64,000 nt of DNA. Origin: CADCWK01 sp035944555 (lineage in GTDB: Bacteria; Chloroflexota; Chloroflexia; Thermomicrobiales; UBA6265). This document shows, piece by piece, positions 17,168-25,574 of this stretch. The DNA lies in contig DASZAY010000010.1 in the NCBI GenBank assembly GCA_035944555.1, positions 62,001-126,000 on the forward strand, written 5' to 3'. A program made the position numbers and the translations under genes. Under the pieces are notes generated by a model. That model was not told where the DNA came from. It made no database searches and saw only the letters and a list, made by a program, of their open reading frames with translations. The stretch's first letter is position 1, and each line of letters starts with the position of its first letter.

Positions 17168-18699
17168 GTGGGACTGTCCGTCTCCTGCTGCGACGCTGCG
17201 GCGGGCAGACGGACGGTGAACGTCGCACCCTGTCCCTCGACACTCTCGAGGTGGATCGTCCCGCCGTGAGCCGCGACGATCGTCGATGCGATCGCCAGGC
17301 CGAGGCCGGAGCCACCGCTGTGGCGTCCACGCGAGGTGTCGGCCCGATAGAACCGGTCGAAGACGTGGGGCAGATCCGCCGCCGAGATGCCATCGCCCGT
17401 GTCGGCTACGGTCAGCGTCGCCGTACCGTCAGCCTGGTCGACGGTTGCCCTGATCGCGGCGTCGGGCGGCGTATGGCGGAGAGCGTTGTCGAGCAGGATC
17501 CAGCTCAACTGGGCGAGTTCATCGCGGTTGCCTTGGACCGTCACGGGAGCCGCGACTTCCAGGGTGAGACGCTGACCGGTCGCGGTTCCCTGGGCGCTGC
17601 GGACCGTTTCCGCGGCGATCTCATCCAGCCGGATCGCGGTGTGAGTGGTCGCCTGCCCGGTTGCCGTCCCGCTATCGGTATCGGCATCGCTGCGCGCCAA
17701 GAACAACAGGTCATCGAGCAGCCGCGACATGCGGGCGGCCTCGCGGTCGAGATCCTCGAACCCCTCTCCCATCGCCTCGCGGCCGGCCGCTCCACCGGCC
17801 GCACCCTCTGGCAGCGCTGCCAGCACCCGCTGGAGCTGAAGCCGGAGAACGTCGAGATTTCCCCGGATCGCCGCCAGCGGGGTCCGCAGTTCATGGGAGG
17901 CGTCGGCGACGAACCGCTGGCGTCGCTCGAACTCGGACTGGACCCGGTCCAGCATCCGGTTGAATGTCCGCGTCAGCCGGGCGACCTCATCGTTGCCGTC
18001 CGGCTGCGACAAGCGCGCGGCGAGCGACTCCGCGGTCCGGGGACTCTCGGCGATGGTCGACGCCGTTGCGGTCACCGAGTCGATCGGGCGCAGCGACCGT
18101 CCGGCGATCACCCAACCGACCTGGAGCGCGAGCAGGACCCCAAGCGCCCCCAGCGCGAGGAGCAGATTCCGGAGCGTCTTCAGCGCCTCTTTGACGGGTT
18201 GGAGTGACTGCGCCACGACGAGCGTGTCGTAAGTCACTCCAGTGGAGACGTTCTTCAGTGGGTTCAGCGGGATGGCGAGGACACGGAACGTATCACCGCA
18301 GGCGTCCTGCGTGGAAAGGCGTCCGATGTTTGAAGCTTCCGGTGCGGCGTATGGGACGACACAAGTGAACGGTGTTACCGCCTGGACATCCACATCGCCT
18401 GACAACTGAACGACCAAAGAGCGGTACTCGTCGCCCGACTGTGCACCGGTCCCGGGGGCGTTGATCTCCCCACGCTCGAACAGACGCGCGGTATCGCGCG
18501 ACTCGCGCTCGAGCGCTTCCGGGTTTCCGTACGTCTGGGCACCGGCCCGCAATTGGTCGTCGAGGTCAGCGTGCAGCCAGGAACTCATCAGCGTCCAGGC
18601 GCCGAGTCCCGCGGCCAGCAGCACGACGATCATCAGGGAGCCGTACCAGGCGGTCAGGCGGAACCGGATGCTGTGCGTGAGATCGGCGAGGCGCCGCAT
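17149..18699 (-). CDS. Two-component sensor histidine kinase
   Basis: Membrane kinase of 516 residues. TM1 is about 15-37, an extracytoplasmic sensor domain with two Cys about 38-177, TM2 about 178-199 and HAMP about 200-255. The phosphorylated His269 lies in ADASHELRTPLAAIRGN. The HATPase domain has N-box DNALRHTPPDAA, DTGDGIS and GGSGLGLAI. It follows its response regulator gene by 10 nt, so the two form an operon. The stimulus is unknown, but the nearby htrA and operator repeats suggest an envelope-stress role. Confidence 0.92.
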   Translation of the reverse strand: MRRLADLTHSIRFRLTAWYGSLMIVVLLAAGLGAWTLMSSWLHADLDDQLRAGAQTYGNPEALERESRDTARLFERGEINAPGTGAQSGDEYRSLVVQLSGDVDVQAVTPFTCVVPYAAPEASNIGRLSTQDACGDTFRVLAIPLNPLKNVSTGVTYDTLVVAQSLQPVKEALKTLRNLLLALGALGVLLALQVGWVIAGRSLRPIDSVTATASTIAESPRTAESLAARLSQPDGNDEVARLTRTFNRMLDRVQSEFERRQRFVADASHELRTPLAAIRGNLDVLRLQLQRVLAALPEGAAGGAAGREAMGEGFEDLDREAARMSRLLDDLLFLARSDADTDSGTATGQATTHTAIRLDEIAAETVRSAQGTATGQRLTLEVAAPVTVQGNRDELAQLSWILLDNALRHTPPDAAIRATVDQADGTATLTVADTGDGISAADLPHVFDRFYRADTSRGRHSGGSGLGLAIASTIVAAHGGTIHLESVEGQGATFTVRLPAAASQQETDSPTHIRSA

Positions 18700-18709
18700 G
18701 GTCGCGCCC

Positions 18710-19483
18710 CTACCCCTGCGCCCGCAGCACGTAGCCGACGCCTCGGACGGTCTGGATCAGCCGCGGCTCGCCCTCAGCTTCGAGGTGGCGGCGCAGGTTG
18801 CCGACGAAGACTTCAAGCACGTTGCTGTCGCCGTAGAAGTCGGCCCCCCAGACCCGCTCCATGATCCGGCTCCGGGTCAGGACCTGGTTGGGGTGGTCCA
18901 GCAGCAGGGCCAGCAGGTTGAACTCCCGGGGTGTCAGCTCGATCGATCGTTCACCCCGGCGTACCGCTCTGGACGACGGGTCGAGATGAAGGTCGGCGTA
19001 CGACAGCCCGGCCGGGACGGCGTCCTTCTGCTCCGTCGCTCGCCTGAGCAGCGCCCGGACACGGGCAACCAACTCCTCGAACGCAAACGGCTTGACCAGG
19101 TAATCGTCGGCACCGGCCTCCAGTCCGCCGACCCGGTCGGTAACCGCGTCGCGGGCCGTCAGCAGGATCACGGGCAGGCGGGGCAGGCGCTCGTCGCGCT
19201 CGGCTGCCCGGAGCCGCCGCAGGATCTCCAGCCCGTCGACGTGGGGCAGCATCAGGTCAAGGACCAGCAGGTCCGGCCGCTCGTCCAGCAGGGTCGCCAG
19301 GGCCGCCCGCCCGTCGGTCGCGAGCCGCACGGCGAAGCCCTCGAAGGTCAGACCGCGCCGGACGAACCCGGCGATCCCGGGCTCGTCCTCGACGACGAGG
19401 ATCGCCGCCCCATCGAATCGTTCCGCCTCCGTCCCGGCCATCAATCCGACCTCATCACTTCGCGCCTCGAACGCCGACGCCAT
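18710..19483 (-). CDS. Two-component response regulator, OmpR/PhoB family
   Basis: A 257-residue receiver plus winged-helix regulator. The receiver domain has the acidic pair in VEDEPG, phosphoacceptor Asp76 (LLVLDLMLP), Thr109 and Lys131 (DYLVKPF). The C-terminal DNA-binding domain includes ELTPREFNLLALLL and the usual end TVRGVGYVLR. The start at 19483 has GGAG 7 nt upstream and fits the promoter at 19503-19530; an internal ATG at 19441 is an alternative. Members of this family bind 11-bp direct repeats, and four such repeats lie before htrA at 20996-21033. Confidence 0.93.
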   Translation of the reverse strand: MASAFEARSDEVGLMAGTEAERFDGAAILVVEDEPGIAGFVRRGLTFEGFAVRLATDGRAALATLLDERPDLLVLDLMLPHVDGLEILRRLRAAERDERLPRLPVILLTARDAVTDRVGGLEAGADDYLVKPFAFEELVARVRALLRRATEQKDAVPAGLSYADLHLDPSSRAVRRGERSIELTPREFNLLALLLDHPNQVLTRSRIMERVWGADFYGDSNVLEVFVGNLRRHLEAEGEPRLIQTVRGVGYVLRAQG

Positions 19484-19502
19484 GTCGCTGCTCCGATCTC
19501 TG

Positions 19503-19530
19503 ACTGTAACACCTGTCCGTCGGCGGCCAA
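19503..19530 (-). promoter_or_regulatory. Candidate promoter of the response regulator-kinase operon
   Basis: TTGGCC (19525-19530) and TACAGT (19503-19508) on the minus strand with a 16-nt spacer. The implied transcript start is about 15 nt before the ATG at 19483, which leaves room for the GGAG site. The -35 match is moderate. Confidence 0.45.
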
Positions 19531-19542
19531 TCGCATGAAAGG

Positions 19543-19581
19543 ACGGCGGCGGCGACCAGGGGGAGTGGTCACCGCCGCCGT
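19543..19581 (-). terminator. Hairpin between htrA and the response regulator gene
   Basis: 16-bp stem with one mismatch (19543-19558 with 19566-19581) and a 7-nt loop, 76 nt past the htrA stop. On the minus strand it is followed by CCTTTCAT. It probably ends the htrA transcript just before the regulator promoter. Confidence 0.65.
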
Positions 19582-19657
19582 GTTGGGAGGGGATGGGAGC
19601 CGGGAGCATGTGGCCGAACGGGGAGGAGTCATCGACCGGCCACCGGGAAGGTCAGGA

Positions 19658-20890
19658 TCAGGCGGCATCGGCTGGGCGCTCGCCCAGGGTGACGCTGACG
19701 GTCTGGTCCTCGCCGTCACGGACGATGGTGAGCTCCACCGAGTCGCCGGGATCGGACTGAAACAGTTCGTTGAGGAAGGGGTGGTCGAAGTCGAGATCGG
19801 TGCCGTCGATCGCGGTGATCAGGTCGCCGGGCTGGAGCGCGTCGGCTGCCGGGCCGCTGTCATCGACTGCTACGACGCCCTGCTGGCCGTCCTGCGTGGT
19901 CTGGGTCTGGATGCCGAGGTAGGGCCGATCGAAGGTGCCATCGGCGATGATCTGCTCGATCAGCGGCCGGACGGAATCAATCGAGAGGGCGAAGCCGATG
20001 CCCGACGCCTGCCCCGTCTGGGTGTCACGCAGCGTGGCGACGTTGATGCCGATCACGTTGCCATCCAGGTCCAAGAGCGGCCCACCGGAGTTGCCGGGAT
20101 AGATCGCGGCGTCGTGCTGGATCAGGTCGGCCAAGTCGTAGACGCCGGCCGAGGACGGCAGCGAGCGACCGGTCGCCCCGACGATGCCGTCGGAAACGGT
20201 GTTGGTCAGTTCGCCATAGGGGCTACCGATGGCGACGACCGCCTCACCGGCTGCGACGTCGGCGGAAGAGCCGATGCTAGCGACGGCAGGGAGCGTCTGC
20301 CCGTCGGCCAGGTCCAGCTGCAGGACCGCGACATCAGCGTAGACATCCCGGCCGATCAGGGTCGCCTCGGCGGTCGTGCCGTCGTAGAACGAGACGGTGA
20401 AGGACGAGCCGCCTTCGACGACGTGGGCATTGGTAATGACGTGGCCGTCCGCGTCCCAGATGAAGCCGGAGCCGGTCCCGAGCGCGATTGGCTCGCCGCT
20501 GCCGGGTTCGACCGGTCGCTGCCCGAACTGGCCGGTCGTCGTCGCCTGGTCGGTGTAGGTGATCACAGTGACGACGGCCGGGTTGGCGAGTTCGGCCACC
20601 TGCTCGACCGTCAGGGCACCGGCTTCGGTAGCCGGATCGGAACCGCTTCCCGCGGCGGGCGTCGACTGAGCGCTCTGGAGCAGGGTGCTCGCGGTGGAGG
20701 CGGCCGTGTCCAGCACCCCGCTGCCCACGAGCATCAGCGAGAGCAGCAGCCCGAGGATCGCACCGACCGGGAGGAATGAGCGAGGGGCGCGAGTCGATCG
20801 GTCAGCGGGCACATTTCGCCAGCCGATAGGCGGAGAGACCGGCGTCCGGTCGCCTGGCCGATCGGGTTCACTGGGGGTCGCGTCGTTCAT
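19658..20890 (-). CDS. Trypsin-like serine protease, HtrA/DegP family
   Basis: Membrane-anchored envelope protease of 410 residues. It has a cytoplasmic head rich in Pro and Arg, one membrane anchor (about 38-60), a linker, then a chymotrypsin-fold domain with His156 (TNAHVVEGG), Asp in VYADVAVLQL and Ser in YPGNSGGPLL. A C-terminal PDZ domain starts near GIQTQTTQDGQ. The start follows GAGGAG by 8 nt. Upstream are four 11-bp repeats and a leader hairpin. The two-component genes follow on the same strand, so direct control of this protease by that system is a reasonable inference. Confidence 0.92.
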   Translation of the reverse strand: MNDATPSEPDRPGDRTPVSPPIGWRNVPADRSTRAPRSFLPVGAILGLLLSLMLVGSGVLDTAASTASTLLQSAQSTPAAGSGSDPATEAGALTVEQVAELANPAVVTVITYTDQATTTGQFGQRPVEPGSGEPIALGTGSGFIWDADGHVITNAHVVEGGSSFTVSFYDGTTAEATLIGRDVYADVAVLQLDLADGQTLPAVASIGSSADVAAGEAVVAIGSPYGELTNTVSDGIVGATGRSLPSSAGVYDLADLIQHDAAIYPGNSGGPLLDLDGNVIGINVATLRDTQTGQASGIGFALSIDSVRPLIEQIIADGTFDRPYLGIQTQTTQDGQQGVVAVDDSGPAADALQPGDLITAIDGTDLDFDHPFLNELFQSDPGDSVELTIVRDGEDQTVSVTLGERPADAA

Positions 20891-20938
20891 GGGGAATCTC
20901 CTCGGGACGGCGCACGGCGCTGGTCCCGCGTCCTTGTC

Positions 20939-20978
20939 TGTCTCATGGTGGCCGGGTCGCCCCGGTGGCCATGAGACA
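20939..20978 (-). promoter_or_regulatory. Leader hairpin upstream of htrA
   Basis: 10-bp arms (20939-20948 with 20969-20978) enclose a second 4-bp stem and loop. The element lies between the repeats at 20996-21033 and the ATG at 20890. It may be in the 5' leader or overlap the promoter; no terminator-like T-run is seen. Confidence 0.4.
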
Positions 20979-20995
20979 AGGATGATCCCCAAGCG

Positions 20996-21033
20996 TGAAC
21001 GTCCGCTGAACGCAACCTGAACGTTGTCTGAAG
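20996..21033. promoter_or_regulatory. Four 11-bp direct repeats, OmpR/PhoB-type operator before htrA
   Basis: On the minus strand the element TTCA recurs four times at exactly 11-bp spacing (plus-strand TGAAC/TGAAG at 20996, 21007, 21018 and 21029). Three of the four units read GTTCA. OmpR/PhoB-family regulators bind such one-turn repeats, and actinobacterial PHO boxes have the same GTTCA core. The neighbouring response regulator at 18710-19483 is the obvious candidate. Confidence 0.65.
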
Positions 21034-21094
21034 ACCCGTTGGCTGGTGAGCAGGCCGACACCAACCGCTACATGACGCCCCGTCGAGTCGCGGA

Positions 21095-22696
21095 CTACAC
21101 GATCCTGGCGGACGGTTCCCGGCGAGGGCCGCGACGGGCGGCCACCTCGAGGATCGCGGTGGCCAGCCGCTGTCCCGCCTCGTAGGCCTCGGCCGGCGCA
21201 AGGGCCGGAAACGACAGGCGCAGCGCCGACCGCCCACCGCCATCGACATGAAAAACCTCGCCGGGGACGAACGTCACGCCGTGACTAGTCGCGGCGGCCA
21301 GTACGTCGCGGGTCCGGAGGCCCCCCGTCAGCTCCACCCAGAGCGAAAATCCCCCGGACGGCATCCGCCAGACGGCGTGAGGCATCGCGGCAGAGAGCCC
21401 GGCGATCAGCGCGTCGCGCCGCTCACGGTAGGCAGGGCGGACCGACCGCAGGTGGTCGTCGAGCAACCCCTGGGCGAGATACTGCGCGACGGCCGACTGG
21501 ACGACGGCGTTGCTGTCCAGGTCGACCAGGGCCTTCTCTCGCCGCAGCCGCTCGATCAGGGCCGGCGCCCCGGCTACCCACCCCACCCGGAAGCCGGGAA
21601 AGAGCACCTTCGAGAAGGTCGACAGGTAGGCCACCCCCCCTCCGCTCCCGGCCGTTTCGAACAGCGTCGCCTGGCGCTCACCCTCGTACCGGAGCTCACC
21701 GTACGGGTCGTCCTCGATCGCCGGGACGCCGTGCCGGGCCGCCACAGCCAGTACTTGCCGCCGGCGCTCGTCGGACAGGCTGGCGCCGGTCGGGTTCTGG
21801 TACGTTGGCAGCAGGTAGATCAGCCGGACCGGGCGGCGGGCGAGCAGCGCCTCCAGCCGGGCTGGATCGACGCCGTCACGGTCGCGCGGGATCGGGACCA
21901 GGTGGGCATCGGCCGCCCGGAACACGCCGATCGCCCCAACGTAGGTCGGCGCCTCGACCAGCACCGTGTCCCCCGGCACGACCAGCGCCCGGGCCAGCAG
22001 GTAGAGTCCCTGCTGCGAACCGGCACAGACGAGGACGTTGTCAGCGCCCACGTCGGCCCCACGGTCGCGCATCCGGGCGGCGATCTGCTCCCGCAGTGCG
22101 GGGAGACCTTCGGGAGGCGCGTACTGGAGCAGCGCTTCGCCGCTGTCGCGCAACGCGTCACCGAGCAGCGAGCGGAACTCGGCGATCGGGTATCCCTCGG
22201 AGGCCGGGACGGCCGAGGCGAGCGAGAGCATGCCGGGCCGGTGGGCGTCCGCCGCCACATCGTCGAGCGTGGCGTCGTCGTCGGGCTGGGCCGTGACGAC
22301 CTCTTCCCACGGGAAACGCCGCCGGATGACCGGGACAGCGCCACCCTGATCCGTCGTGATCCCGAGATCACCGGTGATGACGGTACCGCGGCCCACCCGA
22401 GCGGCAACGCGACCGTCGGCGGCCAACTCCCGGTAGGCGGCGACCACGGTCGTCCGGTCCACGCCCAACTGGGCGGCCAGGGACCGCTCTGGGGGCAGGC
22501 GCATGCCGTCGCGGAGATGTCCCGTCCGGATCATCTGGTCGATCGCCGTCTCGATCTGGCGATAGACCGGGGAGTCGCTGTCCCGGTCGAGCGCGATGTC
22601 GATCGCGGCAACCGGAGGGCGACGACGCACGTCGCCTCCAGCGGGCATCATCCCGTCATGCTTCTTGCTCATCCCGGTGCCCCGCCGCATCGCCAT
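21095..22696 (-). CDS. MocR-type regulator (GntR DNA-binding domain plus aminotransferase domain)
   Basis: A 533-residue PLP-dependent transcription factor. Residues about 38-105 form a GntR winged helix (SPVYRQIETAIDQMIRTG, LPPERSLAAQLGVDRTTV). The remainder is a class I aminotransferase fold with YLLPTYQNPTG, the PLP lysine in STFSKVLFPGFRVGW and RLSFPALAP. MocR proteins commonly regulate vitamin B6, GABA or amino-acid genes. Here the divergent neighbour is xylB, 71 nt away, with a short inverted repeat between them. The start could also be the ATG at 22672. Confidence 0.9.
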   Translation of the reverse strand: MAMRRGTGMSKKHDGMMPAGGDVRRRPPVAAIDIALDRDSDSPVYRQIETAIDQMIRTGHLRDGMRLPPERSLAAQLGVDRTTVVAAYRELAADGRVAARVGRGTVITGDLGITTDQGGAVPVIRRRFPWEEVVTAQPDDDATLDDVAADAHRPGMLSLASAVPASEGYPIAEFRSLLGDALRDSGEALLQYAPPEGLPALREQIAARMRDRGADVGADNVLVCAGSQQGLYLLARALVVPGDTVLVEAPTYVGAIGVFRAADAHLVPIPRDRDGVDPARLEALLARRPVRLIYLLPTYQNPTGASLSDERRRQVLAVAARHGVPAIEDDPYGELRYEGERQATLFETAGSGGGVAYLSTFSKVLFPGFRVGWVAGAPALIERLRREKALVDLDSNAVVQSAVAQYLAQGLLDDHLRSVRPAYRERRDALIAGLSAAMPHAVWRMPSGGFSLWVELTGGLRTRDVLAAATSHGVTFVPGEVFHVDGGGRSALRLSFPALAPAEAYEAGQRLATAILEVAARRGPRREPSARIV

Positions 22697-22719
22697 CCCC
22701 GGATCCTCTCCAGCTGCGT

Positions 22720-22732
22720 GGGTATCCTACCC
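22720..22732. promoter_or_regulatory. Inverted repeat between the MocR and xylB genes
   Basis: GGGTA-TCC-TACCC is a perfect 5-bp inverted repeat in the 71-nt divergent region, overlapping a -10-like TATCCT for xylB. It could be an operator for the MocR protein; the arms are short, so chance is possible. Confidence 0.3.
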
Positions 22733-22767
22733 GCCGTCGCTACCGTCCCGATCGAGCAGGAGCCCCC

Positions 22768-24279
22768 ATGCCCAGTGTTCTCGCCATCGACCTCGGCACA
22801 TCGTCCGTCAAGGTCGTGGTCGTCAGCGACGACGGGCGGGTCACGGGACGCGGCTTCGCCTCGTACCCCACCCAGCGCCCCTCCCCCGGCGCAGCGGAAC
22901 AGGACCCGAACCAATGGTGGGACGCGACCGTGGCCGCCGCCCGTACCGCCATCGCGGCCTCGAAGGTCGATCCAGGCACCATCACGGCGATCGGTCTAAC
23001 CGGCCAGATGCATGGCACCGTCCTCACCGACGCCGCTGGGAGGCCCGTTCGCCCGGCGATCATCTGGTCCGACGCACGAGGGTCGGACGCCGCATCCAGG
23101 ATCGAGGACACGATCGGCCGCGAGGCAATCGCCGCGACGACCGGCGGTCCGCTCGCGAGCGGATTCCAGGGCGTCACGCTCCGGTGGCTGGCAGACCAGG
23201 CCTCGGAAGACCTCGCCCGTGCCCGGCATGTCCTGCTGCCCAAGGACTGGCTCCGGCTCCGGATGACCGGGACCGTCGCGACCGACCCGAGCGACGCCGG
23301 AGCGACCGGCCTGTTCGACATCCGGCGCGACGAGTGGTCGGCGGACCTGATCGCCGCCACTGGCGCCGATCCGCGGACACTGCCCGCCGTGCGCGCATCG
23401 TCGGATCCAGCCGGCGAGTTGGCGGCGGACGTGGCCCTCGCGCTTGGCCTCCCCGCCGGTCTGCCTGTCGTCGCGGGGGCTGGAGATGCCCCGGCCGCCG
23501 CGCTGGGTGCGGGCGTTACGACGCCGGGGCAACTGCTGGTCACGCTCAGTACCGGCACCCAGGCCTACCTGCCGGTTGCCTCCCCGGACGACGGCTCCGG
23601 TGGACAGATTGTCCGGACGGCACTCCGGGCCGGTCCGGGTGGCTGGGCACGAATGGCCGCGACCCTGAATACCGGATCCGCCCTGCGCTGGGCGACGACG
23701 GCGCTGGGATTCCCGGACGAGCGTGCCCTGCTCCGGGCGGCGTGGGACGCACCGGCCGGGGCGAACGGCGTGCTGTTCCTGCCCCACCTCGGAGGTGAGC
23801 GGGCGCCGTGGTACGACGCCGGGGCACGGGGAGCGTTCATCGGGCTCGCCAGCGATCATGGACAGACAGACCTTGCCCGCGCCGTGCTGGAGGGGGTCAC
23901 GCTGGCTGGTGCCCTCGCCTGGGACACCATCGACCGGACCGGCCTGCCCGAGCCAGCCGAGCTGACCCTCGCCGGCGGCGGTGCGGCAGACCCGGACTGG
24001 TGCCAGCTGGTCGCCGACGTCTACGGGCTGCCCGTCCAGCCGTCGACCGACCCCGACCAGTCCGTCCGGGGCGCCGCCATCCTGGCACTCGCGATGTCCG
24101 GGAACGCGGACCCAGCAACCATCACGGCCGATCTGTCGCCGTCCCCGGGTTCGCGGCTCATCCCGAACCCCCGTCGCCACGGACTGTACCGGGAACGGTT
24201 GGCCGTTCTCGCCGACGCCTACCTGGCGCTGCGCGATGTCACCGGGCGACTGCGCCGATCCGGCGGTGTCGAGGAGTAG
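22768..24279 (+). CDS. xylB: Xylulokinase (FGGY carbohydrate kinase)
   Basis: Phosphorylates D-xylulose to xylulose-5-phosphate. The 503-residue protein starts with the phosphate-binding LAIDLGTSSVKVVVV. It has GLTGQMHGTVL and WSDARGSDA in the sugar-binding domain, the catalytic Asp in AGAGDAPAAALG, and the ATPase-core LPHLGGERAPWYD and AGGGAADPDWCQLVAD. GGAG lies upstream of the ATG. No xylose isomerase or transporter gene is adjacent, so a related ketose substrate is possible. Confidence 0.9.
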   Translation: MPSVLAIDLGTSSVKVVVVSDDGRVTGRGFASYPTQRPSPGAAEQDPNQWWDATVAAARTAIAASKVDPGTITAIGLTGQMHGTVLTDAAGRPVRPAIIWSDARGSDAASRIEDTIGREAIAATTGGPLASGFQGVTLRWLADQASEDLARARHVLLPKDWLRLRMTGTVATDPSDAGATGLFDIRRDEWSADLIAATGADPRTLPAVRASSDPAGELAADVALALGLPAGLPVVAGAGDAPAAALGAGVTTPGQLLVTLSTGTQAYLPVASPDDGSGGQIVRTALRAGPGGWARMAATLNTGSALRWATTALGFPDERALLRAAWDAPAGANGVLFLPHLGGERAPWYDAGARGAFIGLASDHGQTDLARAVLEGVTLAGALAWDTIDRTGLPEPAELTLAGGGAADPDWCQLVADVYGLPVQPSTDPDQSVRGAAILALAMSGNADPATITADLSPSPGSRLIPNPRRHGLYRERLAVLADAYLALRDVTGRLRRSGGVEE

Positions 24280-24371
24280 TCGTCGCCAACCTTTGGGTCG
24301 AATCTGCAACCGATCAACGTGTTGGATGAGACCGCTGGCGGGTCACCCAACCCATGGTGGTTCGCCCCAGA

Positions 24372-25574
24372 TCAGCTCAGCTCGTGGCGGGCCTGGGCCT
24401 TGAGCTCATCGACCACCTTGCGGACGTCCTGCGCCCGGGACCGGTCGATGACCAGCAGCGCGTCCTCCGTGTCAACGACGACGACGTTGTCCATCCCGAT
24501 CAGCGCCACGATCCGGCCCGTCTCGCTCCAGACGACGCTGTCCCGCGTCTCCAGCTGGAGGAAGTCGCCCCGGACGCTGTTGCCCAGGCCGTCATGCTCG
24601 ATCAGCTCGCCCAGCCCGTGCCAGTCACCGACGTCGGACCAGCCGAACTCGGCCGGGACGACGGCAACCTGCCCGTCGGCGGCGGCGGGCTCCATGATGC
24701 CCTCATCGATGTTGATGGACTGGATCCCAGCCCAGACATCGGCCATCACCGGCTCGCGGTCCGGCGTCTCCCAGGCGGCGGCAATCCGCTGGACGGCAGC
24801 GGACAACGTTGGCTGGTAGCGCTCGAGATTCGCCATCAGCGTTCCGGCCGCGAAGATGAACATGCTGGCGTTCCAGAGATACCGCCCGGTGGCGAGGTAC
24901 TCGGCCGCCCGCTCGACATCCGGCTTCTCGTGGAACCGGGCCGCGGCGTAGGCGACGGACCCCGGGCCGGGCTCCGGGGCACGCCCGTCATGGGCGATGA
25001 CATCGTCGGTACGCTCGATATAGCCGTACCCGGTTTCCGGGCGAGTTGGCTCGATCCCGATCGTGACCAGATGGCCTGCCCGGGCCGCCAGCGACGCGGT
25101 CCCGACTGCGTGGAGCAATGACGCCGGGTCGGCGACGTCATGGTCGGCGGCGAACGCGCCCACGATCGCGTCCGGGTCCTGCCGCGCGATCAGCGCCGTC
25201 GCCAGCGCGATCGCGGCCAGCGACCCGCGCGGGGCCGGCTCGACGATCAGCTGCCCCTCCGGAACGGACGGGAGCTGGCGGGCGATCGACGCGGCGTGCG
25301 CCGGGCCACAGACGACCATCGTCCGCGTCGGGTCGGCCAGCGGCGACAGACGATCGGCGGTCTGCTGGAGCAGCGACCGGTTGCCGAGCAGCGGCAGGAG
25401 GAACTTTGGCCGCTGCGCGCGGCTGAGCGGCCAGAGCCGCGTTCCAGATCCCCCGGCCGGAATCACCGCCCAGAATGAATCGCGCCGGCGGCGCATGCGT
25501 GGAGGCGCGACCGGGCGAACCTGGCTGCTCGGGGTGTCCATTGATTCGGTGGTCCTGTTACCTGCTTGCGTCAT
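24372..25574 (-). CDS. manC: Mannose-1-phosphate guanylyltransferase
   Basis: Makes GDP-mannose from GTP and mannose-1-phosphate. The 400-residue nucleotidyltransferase has IPAGGSGTRLWPLSR and PKFLL near residue 40-60, TGYGYIER, FHEKPD, LWNASMFIF and SDVGDW. It lacks the C-terminal isomerase (cupin) domain of bifunctional ManC-type enzymes; the isomerase is the separate manA at 5.8 kb. Its ATG overlaps the stop of the upstream nuclease-helicase gene (ATGA), indicating translational coupling between apparently unrelated functions. Confidence 0.92.
   Translation of the reverse strand: MTQAGNRTTESMDTPSSQVRPVAPPRMRRRRDSFWAVIPAGGSGTRLWPLSRAQRPKFLLPLLGNRSLLQQTADRLSPLADPTRTMVVCGPAHAASIARQLPSVPEGQLIVEPAPRGSLAAIALATALIARQDPDAIVGAFAADHDVADPASLLHAVGTASLAARAGHLVTIGIEPTRPETGYGYIERTDDVIAHDGRAPEPGPGSVAYAAARFHEKPDVERAAEYLATGRYLWNASMFIFAAGTLMANLERYQPTLSAAVQRIAAAWETPDREPVMADVWAGIQSINIDEGIMEPAAADGQVAVVPAEFGWSDVGDWHGLGELIEHDGLGNSVRGDFLQLETRDSVVWSETGRIVALIGMDNVVVVDTEDALLVIDRSRAQDVRKVVDELKAQARHELS

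Noticed and set aside
18461..20779. Long open frame (772 codons) on the plus strand opposite the kinase, regulator and htrA
   Set aside because: Spans three well-supported minus-strand genes and their terminator; shows no family-like sequence.
21248..22999. Long open frame opposite the MocR gene running into xylB
   Set aside because: Runs through a divergent promoter region and into xylB in another frame; no motif.
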